From: [Streptosporangium] indianense
GTDB taxonomy: Bacteria > Actinomycetota > Actinomycetes > Streptomycetales > Streptomycetaceae
Assembly: GCF_021474405.1 (NCBI RefSeq)
Contig: NZ_JAKEIO010000037.1
Span: forward strand, 1-58,855
Direction of reading: 5' to 3'
Length of the DNA stretch: 58,855 bases
Part shown: positions 58,657 through 58,855 of the stretch, in pieces
Layout: each line of letters begins with the position of its first letter
Numbering within the stretch: the stretch's first letter is position 1
Notes under the pieces: generated by a model
Database searches by the model: none
What the model was told of the DNA's origin: nothing
What the model saw: only the letters and a program-made list of their open reading frames with translations
Position numbers and translations under genes: made by a program

Positions 58657-58855
58657 ATGAACACGCTGCACGGCATCAGCACCAGCGCAGTTGTCACGCG
58701 TCTGCACGACGTGCACCGGGGTTCCGAGAGGTCCGGTGTCGTGAGCACGCGGGGGTGCGCTCACGGTACCGGGCGTCAGCACACCGGGTTCATGACGGTG
58801 GTCGACGCACACACGGGGGAGAACAAGGGGACGGGGGCGGCTCACGGGGGAGCCG
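58657..58855 (+). CDS. sigQ: SigQ sigma factor, 3' partial
   Basis: Open frame of 66 codons running off the window. ATG with a GGGGGG run six bases upstream. Begins NTLHGISTSAVVTRLHDVHRG and is Gly/Thr/His-rich; sigma regions 2-4 would lie beyond the edge and are not visible. The name rests on position, divergent from afsQ1/afsQ2, and on recalled similarity of the N-terminus to SigQ of S. coelicolor. Confidence 0.75.
   Translation, partial: MNTLHGISTSAVVTRLHDVHRGSERSGVVSTRGCAHGTGRQHTGFMTVVDAHTGENKGTGAAHGGA

Noticed and set aside
1..58855. tRNA, rRNA or mobile elements
   Set aside because: I saw no tRNA T-loop/anticodon arrangement, no rRNA signature, no transposase or integrase gene and no target-site duplications.

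Overview
The window is high-GC DNA with third-position G/C in nearly every codon, frequent GTG/TTG starts, and a gene set running from a succinate dehydrogenase operon to the afsQ1/afsQ2/sigQ locus. It is chromosomal core DNA of a Streptomyces. From memory the gene order resembles S. coelicolor around SCO4850-SCO4908; I could not verify this. I see no rRNA, tRNA, insertion sequence, prophage or CRISPR array.

Layout. 1-5.8 kb: a 5'-cut metallophosphoesterase; a three-gene operon (membrane protein, DCC-type thiol protein, TetR repressor) with two matching operators in its promoter; and a small protein that looks like ubiquitin, ends in Gly-Gly, and is translationally coupled to a large DUF4132 protein. 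5.8-10.7 kb: a Uma2-family nuclease-like gene, the sdhCDAB operon, and a degenerate OHCU-decarboxylase-like gene. 10.9-15.6 kb: a GH20 hexosaminidase, three hypothetical genes and a secreted PGRP/amidase. 16-20.7 kb: two tandem paralogous pairs, each a sigma factor plus a membrane protein, then an L,D-transpeptidase lipoprotein. 20.8-25.3 kb: a mutase large subunit, a LeuE-type exporter, and a flavin monooxygenase divergent from its probable TetR repressor. 25.3-35.0 kb: a surface-glycan cluster for a nonulosonic acid (sialic acid/Kdn type), with NeuB, a cytidylyltransferase fused to a HAD phosphatase, sialyltransferase-like and GT2 glycosyltransferases, an acyltransferase and a methyltransferase.

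36-46 kb: an M20 amidohydrolase, then a nucleoside uptake and salvage block (two BMP lipoproteins, an ABC ATPase, two permeases, cytidine deaminase, thymidine phosphorylase). 46-52.6 kb: a second Uma2 protein, an AEC transporter, a STAS protein, an ECF sigma factor with a C-terminal SnoaL-like domain, a YnfM-type MFS exporter with a divergent LysR regulator, and an alpha/beta-hydrolase-like protein without its nucleophile. 52.7-58.9 kb: adenosine deaminase, a small secreted protein, PspC and VanZ-like membrane proteins, and the AfsQ lipoprotein/AfsQ2/AfsQ1 operon divergent from the start of sigQ.

How genes work together. A palindrome built on CTACGCGCGTAG lies upstream of both BMP genes, the ABC operon and the distant add gene, so nucleoside import and deamination look like one regulon whose regulator is not in the window. 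The glycan cluster lacks a NeuC-type epimerase. Together with the fused phosphatase, this fits synthesis of Kdn via Kdn-9-phosphate for a cell-wall teichulosonic acid better than N-acetylneuraminate. Three sets of 41-50 bp tandem repeats occupy intergenic DNA.
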